DNA of 64,000 nucleotides, from contig NC_134276.1 in assembly GCF_949628215.1 (NCBI RefSeq), positions 129,394,125 to 129,458,124 of the forward strand, read 5' to 3'. The first letter of the stretch is position 1, and each line of letters begins with the position of its first letter. The position numbers and the translations under genes were made by a program. The DNA comes from Phalacrocorax aristotelis (taxonomy: Eukaryota > Chordata > Aves > Suliformes > Phalacrocoracidae). The notes under the pieces were generated by a model that searched no databases, was not told the origin of the DNA, and was given only the letters and a program-made list of their open reading frames with translations. Of the stretch, positions 23,500-36,200 are shown in pieces.

Positions 23500-23650
23500 G
23501 CATTATGCTCATCCGCACCGCTTCCCATCCCGCGATCTCAAAGTACTCCACATACGTGATTAAGAGCACTCCCTGCCCACATACAGCGCTGTTTGTCAGG
23601 ATGACTACCCCCACTTTACAAGGGAGACACACTGCAGCTGATAGCGTCAG
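23500..23650 (+). repeat. possible ancient amniote SINE (MIR/CORE-like) relic
   Basis: The words CTCAAAGTACTCCACATA, then ACCCCCACTTTACAAGGGAGACAC, fall in the order seen in amniote MIR-type SINEs ('CTCAAAGCRCTTTACA ... CCCATTTTACAGATG'). The match is partial and from memory. Confidence 0.4.
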
Positions 23651-24569
23651 AGCTGAGACAGCCCCAGATCGTCTGTCTCCCAGGCAAGGCCCCTGCATCT
23701 CTGAGAAGCACTTGCTGGGAAGCAGCTCAGCCTAATAGGACTGCGATTTAAAACCTAACAGTACCATAAGAGACTAATAAATACAGCGTGCGGACAAGAC
23801 CTGTGGCTATCGTCACCCCCCTCCCGGGTGCAGGCGTGACTGCCTGAAGCCTGCTCTTCGAAAGGGACACTGGTCAGACCCAACCGAATCCTCCAGGCTG
23901 GGGTATGCCTCCAAACTGCATCCCGACCCGTGGTCAGCATACTTATAAAAATTTGGTCCTTTATCTTTTCATGCTGTTTTAAGCTGTGCAGGCTCATAAT
24001 TAAGAGCTTGAAGTCTCTTCTAGCTCACTCTCATGTGACATTAGTGCTCCCGAAGGTCTCCCCTGAAGAGCTTGAATTTATCTACTTTGCCAATGTTCCC
24101 AAGTGTTCAATCAACTGCCTTATTGGCTTCCTCTGCCGTGCAGTGCGGGGGGCTGTCTGAGATCCTTCTCCCTGACATAAAAACATTGCACTCTGCAAAT
24201 TCCTCAAATTTATAAAATGTGAGCTAAATTTCCTCAGGAGACACAGCTTCCCAGGGCTGCAACACAGAGCTGGGATCCGCAGCTCCGTCACAGGGACCTT
24301 TAGATTTCACTTGCCATTCATCCCTCTGAGCAGGTAATCCCACTAATGCCTGATGCAGATAGAGAGATTCATTAAGATGGGGCTAGTTAGCTCAGGGAGA
24401 CAAATGAAGAGGGGCATTGGGGTGAAAAACAAAGCCATGAGCAACATAGAACTGGGCGAATGAATGCTTCTCTCCATCACTTTTCTTAGTGGAGAAACTG
24501 GATTGCATTCAGGAAAAGATGAAAGGTAGCAATTTGATGATAAAAATAAGTATTTTCCCATGCTCTGCA

Positions 24570-24690
24570 TAGTGGTATATGGAACTCGCTGCTACAAGAT
24601 GCTGCTGGTGCCGAGTGTAGGGTTCGGGAAAAGAGGAGACATTTTGATGGATAGCAGATCATTCATCACTGGACAGGACAGTCCATTTGA
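24570..24690 (+). mobile_element. possible ancient CR1/L3 LINE fragment
   Basis: A 'TGGAACTCGCTGCTACAAGATGCTG' style stretch is followed about 50 bases later by a 'TTTTGATGGATAG' block. This resembles the C-terminal end of old CR1/L3 ORF2 copies ('WN-LP-DV'). It is strongly diverged. Confidence 0.4.
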
Positions 24691-27139
24691 AATAGATCTA
24701 AAACTTCAGGCTTCCACCTCTCACAATTGTCTAGCATAGGATTTCTTGTACCTTCCGAAACCCACAGCATTGATCAATGTAAGAGACAAAGGACAAAAGG
24801 AGACAGACACGCTTGAGTGAAGATCACTGGGGCATATTTTCATTTCCATGCAAAAGCAAAAAATATGTGTTTTCCAGCCTGTGTGCTGACACTTAGCTCT
24901 CATAGATTTGGTTTTTGTCAGCTGGAGCGGGTTCAGGTTAAGTTCTGATGAGATTTGAGCTGGTCCAGTGGTGCTTACGCTGACACCTCCCCTGCATGTG
25001 CTGTTGATTTTAATAGACTGCCAGCATCCTGGCAACTTGGTGTGGGGCTGGTTTATGAATAATGCTGCATTATAAAAGAAAATTGTATTGTCCTATTCTT
25101 TGGATGTTACCCCTTGGCAATGCGAACAAGGGCATTTATTCCCGGTACAGCCAGCCTCTAGCCAAGGAAACTGCAGGGATTACTTGGAGCTGAACAGGGT
25201 TAGCTGTCACACAATCTCGGCTCTGGATAAAAGATTTTGGAGCAGCAATGTTGTCTCGTTCTGTAAGTTCACGGTGGGTTTGCGTGTGGGAGTACAGGGC
25301 ACATGGGAACTGCGTTTTGCTAGCAAAGCAGGATTTCTCCTAGGCAGTCCTTGTGTGGGAGCGCTTGGAGGAAAAGCCAAGGACCAGGCAGGCAGCAGTA
25401 GCTTGCAGACCCTGCTCCCCTGAGGTGATGATCCCTGTGCGGTATTGCAGGGCAGGCTGGCTCCTGAAGACACTGTCTCTAAGGGCAGGGGTAGAGATGA
25501 GGTTTTAGCAAGGTCCTCCGTGTCTGACAAAATCTCCCCTTGCTAGAAACAGCACAGTTGATCCTTGCCTGGCAGGAGCACAGGTTGCTGCCTCCTCTCC
25601 CCCTCCATGCCCCAGTAAAGTAGGATAATTAATATCCATCTCACCCTGAGCCTTCCTCATTCTGAAAGCATGCTAAAAAACAGCTCTAAGGGGATATTTC
25701 TCCTACGACTGGCAGATTTAATTTATTATTATGGTTATGTCCATAGCTATGGGTCAGACAACAGTGCTGGGCTCCCTGAAAGCCCTGGCTGTGACCGCAG
25801 CAATAGGAGTGCCGTACATTAGGGAAAGCTGCACAAAGTGCCACCTCAGAGGCCAGTGCTGGGTAAACCTGGGTGGCAGCAAGGGATCTTGTCCTCTCTG
25901 CAGTGCTGGGATGCCTTCCACACTACAGGTGGTCCAGCCTAGTGCTTTGTTGGGTCCCCCCTCCCCTCCACTTCCTACCACATGGACTGTCAGGGTGATC
26001 TTAGCTTTCTCCCTCTTGATACCCCATCATCTGGATCCTTCTGTCCCGCGGCCCTTCCCCCAGCCCAGATCCACACAAAGGTGAAAAGGAAAGGAGGTGC
26101 TGATGACTTTCCTGTATCTGCCAGCTTCCCTCCCCACCTCTGACATGAATGAGGCCCTTCATGTGCTCCTCTTGAGCAAACACAGATGCTTTTGTTTTAT
26201 GGGCTGGTGGGACGGGATGGAATTAATAAATCAGAGCGCCAGTGCTGTGCTGCCACATTCCTGCAATTTTAAGGCAAGATCACACACACAAAAAAGGCAG
26301 AAGCAAAATAGGCAATCTCTTCAGAGAGAGCTCGGATGCTTTGACTGTGCCTCCTGCTTGCTGTCCCACTTGGTCTCCTGCTCCCTTGCCCTTGTTCATT
26401 CCTCCTTTTCTTTCTCCTGCTCTCTCATCCCCATTAACCTCAGCTCTTCCTTCTCTTCCGCTCAGGAACCAGTTTCAGTCACACCTCAATATCTCACCTA
26501 CACCCATTTTTCTTCCCTCACCTTCCTTTTGTCTGGGCTTCCCTTACCCCCACCCCACACTTAGGTCTGCACAAGGCTTGTGCATTCAGGTATGAAGTTC
26601 AATGTCACTTGTGCAATCCCCAAGAGCCAGGAACGCCTCAGCTCTTATACTGTGGACCAAAATGTCTCCTTTTACACCTGCTTCCTCCTCCCTGCCTCAG
26701 TTTCTCCTCCTAAGGAGAACGGTGCTGCCTGAGTGGTTCAATGAATCACTCTGGGGATAAAACAAAAAAAAGAAAAACAAGTATTAATGTTCTCCTCTCA
26801 TACATGGTATTTAACAGTGTTCCTGTGAGCAAAATTAGATCCTGCCCCAGAACTGGCGGGTCCTCTTTCTCCTTGAAGGATAACCAGAAATACTTCGCCA
26901 GGATTCACCTAAAATTAATTTGAGCCAGATAACAAGTTTTTAGCATCTCTACTTGCCTACCATCAGGTGGCAAGGGGCTAGGCAAAAATCTTTTTTCCCA
27001 CCTATAATTAGCTAACTGTATGTCGGGCTTCAGGAGGGCAATGCAAACCGTGGGTTGAGACACTTTTTATTCACTGCAAGGGTTGTTTTTTCTCTAATGA
27101 GCTTAGGCACTTAAAAGTCATTTCCCCAGAGAGCTTATA

Positions 27140-27295
27140 CATTGTCGTGCTTATCTTACCTGTGGGGGAACCGAGCACTGAAGCAGGTGAAATGATTTGC
27201 CCAGATCCATATACTTACGCATAGTTGAAGCCAGAAAAAGAACCAAGAAATCTTGTTTCACAGTTGAGTGCTTTATCCTCTGGCCTCAGAGGAGG
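27140..27295. repeat. probable MIR-type SINE relic
   Basis: The order TTACCTGTGGGGGAACCGAG, GAAATGATTTGCCCAGATCC, then AAGCCAGAAAAAGAACC, then GTGCTTTATCCTCTGGCC tracks the familiar MIR sequence (lower orientation). That consensus has a gradient of 'tttacagatgaggaaactgag', 'gacttgcccaaggtcac' and 'gagccaggattcgaacc'. Confidence 0.5.
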
Positions 27296-30200
27296 CCGGC
27301 AAAGACCTTTATCTTGTTTAGATGAGTGGATAGTCATTCCAAGAGGACACTGGGGTAAGGGTATCTTTCTGTTCTAACACGTGTCTTAATGAGTCCTGTT
27401 GCTAAGCGGCTTCAGTGATAGATCATGCATCTTCTTCACTAAGCATTGAAATAATTTTTTAATCATTAAAGCTAATATAGAATCCTCAGAAACATCCAAA
27501 TCTCACAGCAGGGGCTCAAATTAGCCAGCAAACAGAAACCAAATCCTGATTATCCCTGTGCACCTCTACAAAGCCCACAGGCAGCATCTGCTGAAGTCAA
27601 ACATGAGCCTGGCTGAGCTGGATCTCAGGGCTGGGCAGGGCAGTCAGAGGCAAACTGGCAAATCCTACTGCTCCAAGGTCCACAGCAAGTTTCTTTCCTC
27701 CTTCAGACATACATCCCAGCTCCTTCTCTCTGTGGAGCAATAGGAAAGGATGTAGGGGCATTAACCACTGACTCCAGGTAGCTGAGGTATTTCCTAGCAG
27801 ATCTGGAGCAGAAAGGAGAAATTATTTGCATTTTGGCAAGTGCTCAGCCTGGCCAACTTTTCTCCCCCACCCCATTTTTTTTTCCCCTTGGAATCATCTC
27901 CTTCAGCCTACTTCCACCAACCTCTTGCAGCCTCTGTTTTGTCAACAACTAGATATTTCAGGTGTCCTCTCCAATCCAGCCACCTATGCTGCCTTACTTC
28001 ACACGTCTCCCATCTACCGTGGGATACCAGCACCTTTTGCACTGTAGCAGCCCATAGGCTTCTCAATGGCTCCTCCAGTAATCCCAGTCTGTTTCCCATT
28101 CTGGTTAGCAATTCTTGTGCTGTTTCCTGTTTTCCTCAAACCTACAGCGCTTGGCAGCCCATTATCAAATGATAACAGGAGCTTTCTTTACAGCCGAAGT
28201 GATGTTTCTAACTTCCATGACAGAACAGGACTCTTGGAGCATCAAGGAAAAAAACAAACCTCTTATTACTCCATATGCATCGGCAGCTCCATTACAAGGA
28301 CAGGACACTGCTAAGCGCTTCGCTAAGACTAATCATCACTGCGGACGTCTATGCTAAGAAGACTTTTGTGGGTGAATGTAGTTTACCCCAAAGGATTATC
28401 TGGGAAAGGATAGTTAAAAATTGCTCCTGTCACCTCCAAGAGCCTTCATGCATGGTGCTCCCTTCTCTTGCCACCCTCTTGAGAACAAATCCAGTACTGT
28501 TCATGTATCACGACCAGTGTCTCCACTTGCGCTCCCAATCACATTAACCTACTAGACAAACTCTGCACACTTTGCCCCACCTAACAGCCTCTTTGGAGGT
28601 GCTGCAGAGGGCCCCATGACTCTCCTGTCAACATCTACTCCCATTCAGCAGTAGATAAGCTGCCATCAGCAAGTTTTGTTCATAGGCCAGCAAGACAAGC
28701 CGTGCTTGGATTGTAGCTCCCTGGAAGTCAAAGCAAATCCTGTAGCTGTTAAACGCTCACTAGGCATGATTTCTGTTCTTTTGTACTCCCTTCTGCATTA
28801 CATTTACCAGATGGATAAATTCTGATACTAGATATTTCTCTCCTAACCCCAACATGGGTCATGACCTGAGCACCAGGACAAACACAAATGGCCTAGAAAT
28901 GAGTTACAGCAGGACAACCAGGAGGCCAGTTTCCTCCTTCTTCCTCCCTTTCTTAGGAATTGCTGCTGACACTTCAGGGGTATTTTTTGCAGAGCTGGTG
29001 AGGGGTAGAAGTAGGCATGTTCATGTGTGCATGGGGGAAGTTGGAAATGCCTCACCAGGCTTGTTGACCTTCACAAACGTCCTCACAGAGAACTGCTTTT
29101 GGCCTCACCCTGCTGCAGCTCAGAAACACCGAGGTGTCTGTTATGCTGAGGACACACTTACAAGACAACCATTGACAGAAGGCCGGCATGCCAGGCACCA
29201 GCCAGAGGTGCAGGGTGTCTGCACACTTGCAGGGATTTTGGGGACGAAGTGGGTGAGAGTAATCTTAGTAGCATCATCCTAAGGCTAGCCCAGTTTGGGT
29301 AACATGCAGCATCCCTCTGCTGGGAGAGAGTCAGTAAGTTGAAGAAGGAGTCTTCACTGCAGAGAGAAAAGACTGTTCACCAGTCACATAATGTACAGAA
29401 TCTGGTTAAGGACAAAGACTGTGAAAAGCAACCAGAAGTATGCTCCAGGGGTCAGGGATCATTGTCAGCAAGAACAAATCAGACCTGTTTTTTAAGGCGT
29501 TCCTGAGTTTCTAGAGATCCAGTTTGTAGTTCTGCAGCTGCCACTTTTACCAGCATCACTGTCTGCGGGGAGACTATGCACTGACCCAATGCTCAGAAAG
29601 CTTTTAGGTAACCAGAGGGTGCTTTCTTCCCCTCAGCACAAGGGGAGAGCCAGATTCACCTACAGAATTAGGAGAGATTCAGATCCACATCTAAGACTTA
29701 GAGCAGCAGCCCATTTCTTGTTTCAATGAGAGACTGCTCTTTGTCTGCCCTGATGTTTCAGGCTAACCTGATCTGCCTTTGAAGTGAGCTCAAAGTGCTC
29801 TCAAAGTGCAGAGAAGAGTTCAAAAAAAAAGCCTAGTTCATCTCTACCCTCCAACCAGAAGTATCTGTTCATCACTTATTGTGCCCAAAGCCAACTGGCA
29901 GCCCATGCATGTGGAAAGGAGGTAGGAAGGACAGAACTCTTCTCCGTAGCTCTGAGCGCAGAGATGCAAGAGCTGGGGAGCGGCATCTCCCAGTGTTTTC
30001 CTGCTGGTGTTTGTGCAAAGATCTCACTCCAAGCTCAAGGGACAGACAGAGCAGACAACTTACCAGCTTGGAGGGTAGCATCAACTCCTTACTGCACCCA
30101 GGTCTTGAGCAGCCTGAAGCACACCAATTCACAGATAATCCTATGAGTACAATAGGGCACGGGCTGACCTCCTTCCCAAAAGGTTTATAGACACTATGTG

Positions 30201-33200
30201 CACAGACAACTTTTACCCCATGTTAAGTTCACGTGCAGTTAAGGAGCACAGCAGAGAGCAACCTCTATGCACTCTAAGAGAGTGAGCAGTTTGTTTCTTG
30301 TGCTGTGAGCTCATCTGTCCTCAGTTCCCTCACAGCCTTCATTGCCTTCCCAACAGACAAGGCTCTTCCATTTTAACAGTACCAGACCTGGAAAAACAGA
30401 ACCCAAAACCTACACCTTTTCTTTCTGGTAGGACTGCATTGTTGTCAGAAAGGGGCATTTGGCTTTTGCTAGTCCTCAGCTCCATCAGTTTGCACAAATG
30501 CATCCATTGCACACTTTTTCTACAAATGAAAACCTCTTTCTATCATGATGTAGGGTTATCTTCTGGCAGCCGCTGCCGGTGCCCATGTTAGATATTTCGA
30601 CTATTGCACTGACTGTTGCCCTGGCATTCCCAGAAGGTGGGAATCACATATGGGTCTCTTGATCTCAGATGCCCTGGCACATAATTTGGATGTGGCCTGC
30701 CTGCGGTCTGGAGTCAACAGCTTCCCTCTTAGAACAGAGAAGGACAGCAGGACAACCTCAGCAGGACACTGGCCATCACCTTTCTGCCCGCTCTTTACTT
30801 TGCTCCCTTCCTCCCTCTTAATTTCATATGCAGAGGGCAGGAGAATAAACACTGTAGTTTTCTGACTCTCTCATTTTCATTCTGGTGTTTCTTTTAATCG
30901 AGCCCAAGCTATACAGATCAGCTGTGGCATTTAAGGTACAAATCAAGCAGTGGACCGTAACATATAACTATTGCAAAAGACAATTCTCTAGGTGCCACTT
31001 TATTTTTCCATTCTACATTTGTTTTTAAAAGTGCCTGCATGACACTTGGATGCCGCACAGCAAGTGGCAAATCTAATGAGTGCTGATGATTTATTCGGAG
31101 GAAGAAATCAGAATTAGCATTTTGGACCATCTCAGCTAGTTACAGAGTGAGCATATTTCACACAGCTCAGAGAGCTGCAACAGCAAAAATGTCCATCAAG
31201 GAGACCAAAGTGGTGTTTCTCCTCTTTCCACTTCTCACTTAACCGATGCCTACATGATGGGGTGGCAACTCATCAGTGCTGGCCAGTGTCCATTCTCTGT
31301 TAATCTACAGAGCAGCCACCCATGGAAACATTCTGCCCAGATTTGCTGTTTGCATGATGCTTTTATTGATCAGATAATTCAGCCAGCACTCCCGAATAAA
31401 AACTCGGGGGGATTGTTGCCCATACACCGCATGCATCCTCTGCCTGCAGTTGTTTCTGTGCAATAAGGGCTCTGGACTCTGATTCTTCAGGGGGCCAGCA
31501 CACATACATAACCTTTAAAATGTCAGTATTTCCACAGGTTTTGGAAAGACAGTAGACATCTCTAGTTATATCTGTGTTTTAAATAGCATAATTGCTGTTC
31601 CACTCATTTGCAGTGTGATTTCATCCAGAGCAGCTTCTCCTTTGGTTTCTTTACCATCCCTAAGAGTAACTGGGAAGTCCAGCAGGGAAGAGCATCTCAA
31701 CATTGCCTTTGAAAGTGGGAGGAAAACAAGGTACCTGAATCAATCAAGAATGTGCATTAGTGACAGTATGTTCCTCTGGAGGTCTGCATTTGATGTCATA
31801 TTGACACATAGCTAAGATCAAAGCCCGTCTCTGCATCCTGGCTGCTACCAGAGGAACAGCATTGGCCTTTGGGCCCCATATCTTTACAAGGAGCTTGTGA
31901 TCAACGTGATATTCTTTATTTTCCCCAAACAAGCACCTGTGAAATGTAGTTATCCATCAAATAATGCCTAATGCCTTTTTCTCTGAAAAAATAATTCCTC
32001 TCTGCCTTTGAAAATGTTCTGGAAGCAAATACTATGGGTTTTTCCTTTCTGCTTCTGTAAGAAACCTGTAAAATGACAGCTCCCACTCCTGCTGAACAGG
32101 CATCAGCTGTTAACTCAGTAGGGAAAGCTCTGGATGAAATGTACAGATACTTTGGAACAATATGGTATTGTTTTTGCTTCCTTAGAATTATTTTGCCTCC
32201 TCGGAAAAAAGAAAGCTTTTTTTTTTTGGATAATGCAGATATTGGGCTGATTCACACTGGTACATTTGGAATGATTATTCTGTGATAGTCATCAGGACCT
32301 AAAAAGGACCTCAGTTCTGCCAGAGCTCGGCAACAGGGGAGAGAAGCCGACATTTGAATAAGCCCCAACTTCCCTTTCAAGAGACGATAACTACAAGCAG
32401 AGAGGTCTCTCAGGAGAGAGCTGGCTTTCTCAGGAGACATCTGGTATCTCCTGCTTCTGTTTGGGCCTGAGCTGCCAGTCTTTCTGCAGGTATTTCTGGC
32501 ATCCCTGGATTATGGCTCTGCAGCACAGGGAAATTGGGACGGGGCAGAGGGCTGTGTCCATCTGGGTCAAAGCTCAGGGGGATGGGAAGGCGGTGACAGG
32601 TTGTATGGGTCAATCATGAAGGACGTTTGGGTCCAGGATGATTAAAAATAGCCTGGTTTAGACCTCCTTTTGCAGGCTGCGGAAGGCTCCCTGCGTAGTT
32701 GGGCTTTGCAGCCAAATTCAAGGTCTAGTCTATATCCGAACTGGGTTATCTTCGTTCCTGCTGATAGCCCAGATAGTGCCTAGATACCCTTGATCTACCT
32801 GGGGATAGCAGGCTGAGCCATGCGCTGTCTCAGAAGTATTGGCTCCCACGGGACCTAGCCAGCAGATTTAATTAGCTTTGTCCATGTTTCTTTTTTGTTT
32901 TCTGTCGGGGGTTTTTTTTTTTGCTTTTTTTTTTTTAGCTTGGGAATAAAGCTCTGTACGAAGCATCACCCTCCCCCACTCCGTGCTGCTCAGACACAAG
33001 CCACACGTCTAGGATAAGGATGCTCTCAGGAAAGGCACCGTGCTGAGCTGTTTATGGACCAAAGTTGGAGGAAGATGCTTAACTTGGGTTCATGCGGGCA
33101 GTGGAGGGATGGGGATGTGGAGGGTGCATGGTGCATACCCCAAGGACAAGTGTGATTTCTGGGCTTCAGTAACTGCAGTCCCATATGGCGAAGGGATCGG

Positions 33201-36200
33201 AGCTGGCAAGGAAAGGATGAAGCCTTTCTTTACATCTGAGGAAGAAGCAGGGGGGCTTGGGAAGGGCGGCTGTTTCTTTGGGAGTGACTCACTTCCTAGG
33301 GAAGTTGTCCCCACAGGAGCCCGTAACAGAGCATAGATTAGGCTAAGCCTTGAAACCCCACAGCTGCTGGTGGCTCCACTCTCCCTCCCTGGGGAAGGAC
33401 CTGGCCATCCTTCCCCATGTTGTTTTATTATTTGTAGTTCTCTGGTTTTTGTTTCTCTAGGGCACTCACTTAATTTTGCCTCACTTTCTATCCCCATGAG
33501 TGGTAGGGAAGTGCTCACTGTATCTGGATGGCAGGCATGGCTTCCCCAGAGCCATTCACGAGGTCTGCAGCAGAGGGACAATTAAAACCCCCAGCAGAAG
33601 AGCACCCTTCCACCTTTGGACAGGACCGCAGTGGCCTGCATTGCACGTGCTACTGGGAGGTCAAGATCCCAGTTGTGGGCTGAGGAAAGAGCCTTTCCCT
33701 TCCCTGGTCCATCATTAAAATTTCCCTTCATAGAAAAAAAATACTCCTCCTGTTTTTTTTTTTCTCCCATTTTACTTTTCAGCCACCCAGTTCCAGCAGA
33801 GTTTAGGGGAGACATTGCTACCTGCTGAGCAGAAAACCATATTTCCCTTTAACCTTTCTGTTTCCCACCCCCACAAGAAATACAGCTGGACATAAACCCT
33901 CAGGCACTGCCCTTTAGATCTAGCCTGTTCCTCTGTCCTATATCAACACCATTCCTGCAGACCTATCTCAGGGTCAGAGGAGTCCCGCTACTGAGAAATG
34001 TCCTATTGTGGCTGTGTTTGCACAATAATCACCCCTGCTTATCCCAGAGCAATAACCCGTTCCACCCACTTCTGTGGCTCTTTGAATCCGTTCTCCCACT
34101 TTATTGTGTACATCTTGAACACGCAGGAGACTGCCCGGTGAGGGGAAGCGCTGCAGCATCTTGGCATGTCTCAATTTTAAACAGTATTGAAGTTTTGGCT
34201 GAAGGCTCTAACGGGCCTGAGGGAATGGGGGGAGAGGGGACAGCAGCTTCCTGTGGATTTCAGCAAAGCAGAGACAGAGCCGTTGCTGATCACCACAAAT
34301 ACCGGCGCTGCCATGAATTATGCATTCCTTGTTTAAAGAGAGGTCGCTCTCATCAATAATTGAAAGCTCCCTGCTCTGCCTTCAGCATCACATCTCCCAC
34401 ACTGGGAGTTAGGGAACTCATGAAATCTGCATGGACTTCCTCAAGGTGGCTAAGGGTTGATGGAGAGAGGCAGCAAAATGCAGGCAAAACAAACCAAAAA
34501 CTCTGCTGACAGTTTCGGTGCATGAAATTAAGTCATCTGCATCTGCCGGCTGTTCTGCTTCAGTTCTGCCCTTCGCCTCTCCCCACACCCCTTTCTCCTC
34601 CCCTCTGCATGCCTCTCTCCATGCACAGAATGGTAGGCTTGCAAACATAGTACAAACCAAGGTTAGGGGGTGTTTCTTGAAGTTTTTGGCTCCATTAGCT
34701 GAGATTAGTTTGCTTTGGGTGCTTGCCTAGAAAAGCCTTTACGCTGGATGGTGGGATGTTCCCGGGGGACAGTTTGAACTGTGAAATTTGTCCCTCTGGG
34801 AAGATAATGATCTTTAGAGTCTGTGTCTCAGACTACAGACATACAGTCCTGGGGCTGGGGTTGGTCCAACATTCAGGGTCTTGTAAGCCTGGCTCAGACA
34901 GGCTGGCTGCCCTGAACCAGAGGCTGCAAAATCATCTCTCTTGCAGAGCAAACTTTTCAAAATTATTCTCGTGCTGAATCAGGCAAGTGGAGGGCAGAAC
35001 TGAAACCTCAGAACAGAACTACCAAAGCCTGTGTGATCCTAACAATTTCTGAGTTATCAAAGAGGACGTAAATTGAACAGCTTTTCAACAGGGCTATAGG
35101 AAAATTGCAGGCACCTGAACTCGCACATCACTCTTATAAACCCCACTCAGCTGGGCCTCTCCCTAATTTTCCCCTTTCTCTACTATTCACCCAACAGGTC
35201 CTTTCAAACTACTCTGCAACTCTGAGAGAAAGTCACATATGTGACCTCTTAAAGATATATCTGAACAGTGAGGCTGCCTGGGTTGTTCTCCAGCCTGGGA
35301 ATCTTTATCCCTCTCCCAACATCTGAGCTGCCCTGCCTGTAGCAAATCGTACCCTGTGCTGGTAATTGGTCAACAGCAGATGAAGGGACGCTCTGAGCCT
35401 CAGCTACATCTTCTGCATTGGTCTGGGGCATCCAAGCTGGGGCTGGGTTCTTTCCCCATGTTCTTTTCTCATTCTTTCAGATTAACACCCCTTTCATCAG
35501 CGCATGAGCTTAAATGGAGGTTGGATGCTGTCGAGTCCCAGGAATTGAGAAGTCTGGCAAATCAGCACAAAGTGAGAGTAGTGTGAGAAACATTTTGTCC
35601 CTATCATACTCGGCTTTGTGCTCTGTGTTTGTTTATTTTTTTAATGGAGAACAGAAGATTGATGGATGAAATTAAGAAGAGGGATGTGTAATTGGAAAAC
35701 AGCTCAAGAAGGCTACAGGCAGCATATTGAAGGCATCCATCAAACATCCAGCTAATGTTGTTAAGGGTGTGTAACACAAACAAGGGCTGCAGGAGACACT
35801 GGGAAAGAAAGAAAAGGGAGGAGAAAGGGGAATAGGCAGGACAGGGGAAATAGCAAGGGAAGAGAAGAACGAGCAAGAGACTACAATCAATAATATTTGT
35901 ATTGCAGTCGCATTCAAAGGCTCCTGTTGGGATCAGTGCAAGCACATTAAGAGACAGTCCCTGCCCACTGTAGCTTAAACCCAGGAATTACGGGATGATC
36001 TCTGGAGATGGGTTTAGATGATCACAAAATTTTCTTCTGATCTTGAACCTCATTTAATAGGATCTACTCTGAATGGGTTTAAAGGCAGAAGGAAGGTAGC
36101 TGGTTGTGCCAAGAATACACACAGTAATGCCTGCCAGCCAGGCATGCAATTAATCTGAGCCACTTAGGGGACTTTGTTTTTAATTACAAAAAGTAGGTAA

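Noticed and set aside
23640-23665. RE1/NRSF-like word (TCAGAGCTGAGACAGC)
   Set aside because: One base short of the RE1 spacing with several mismatches, and it lies inside a likely SINE relic.
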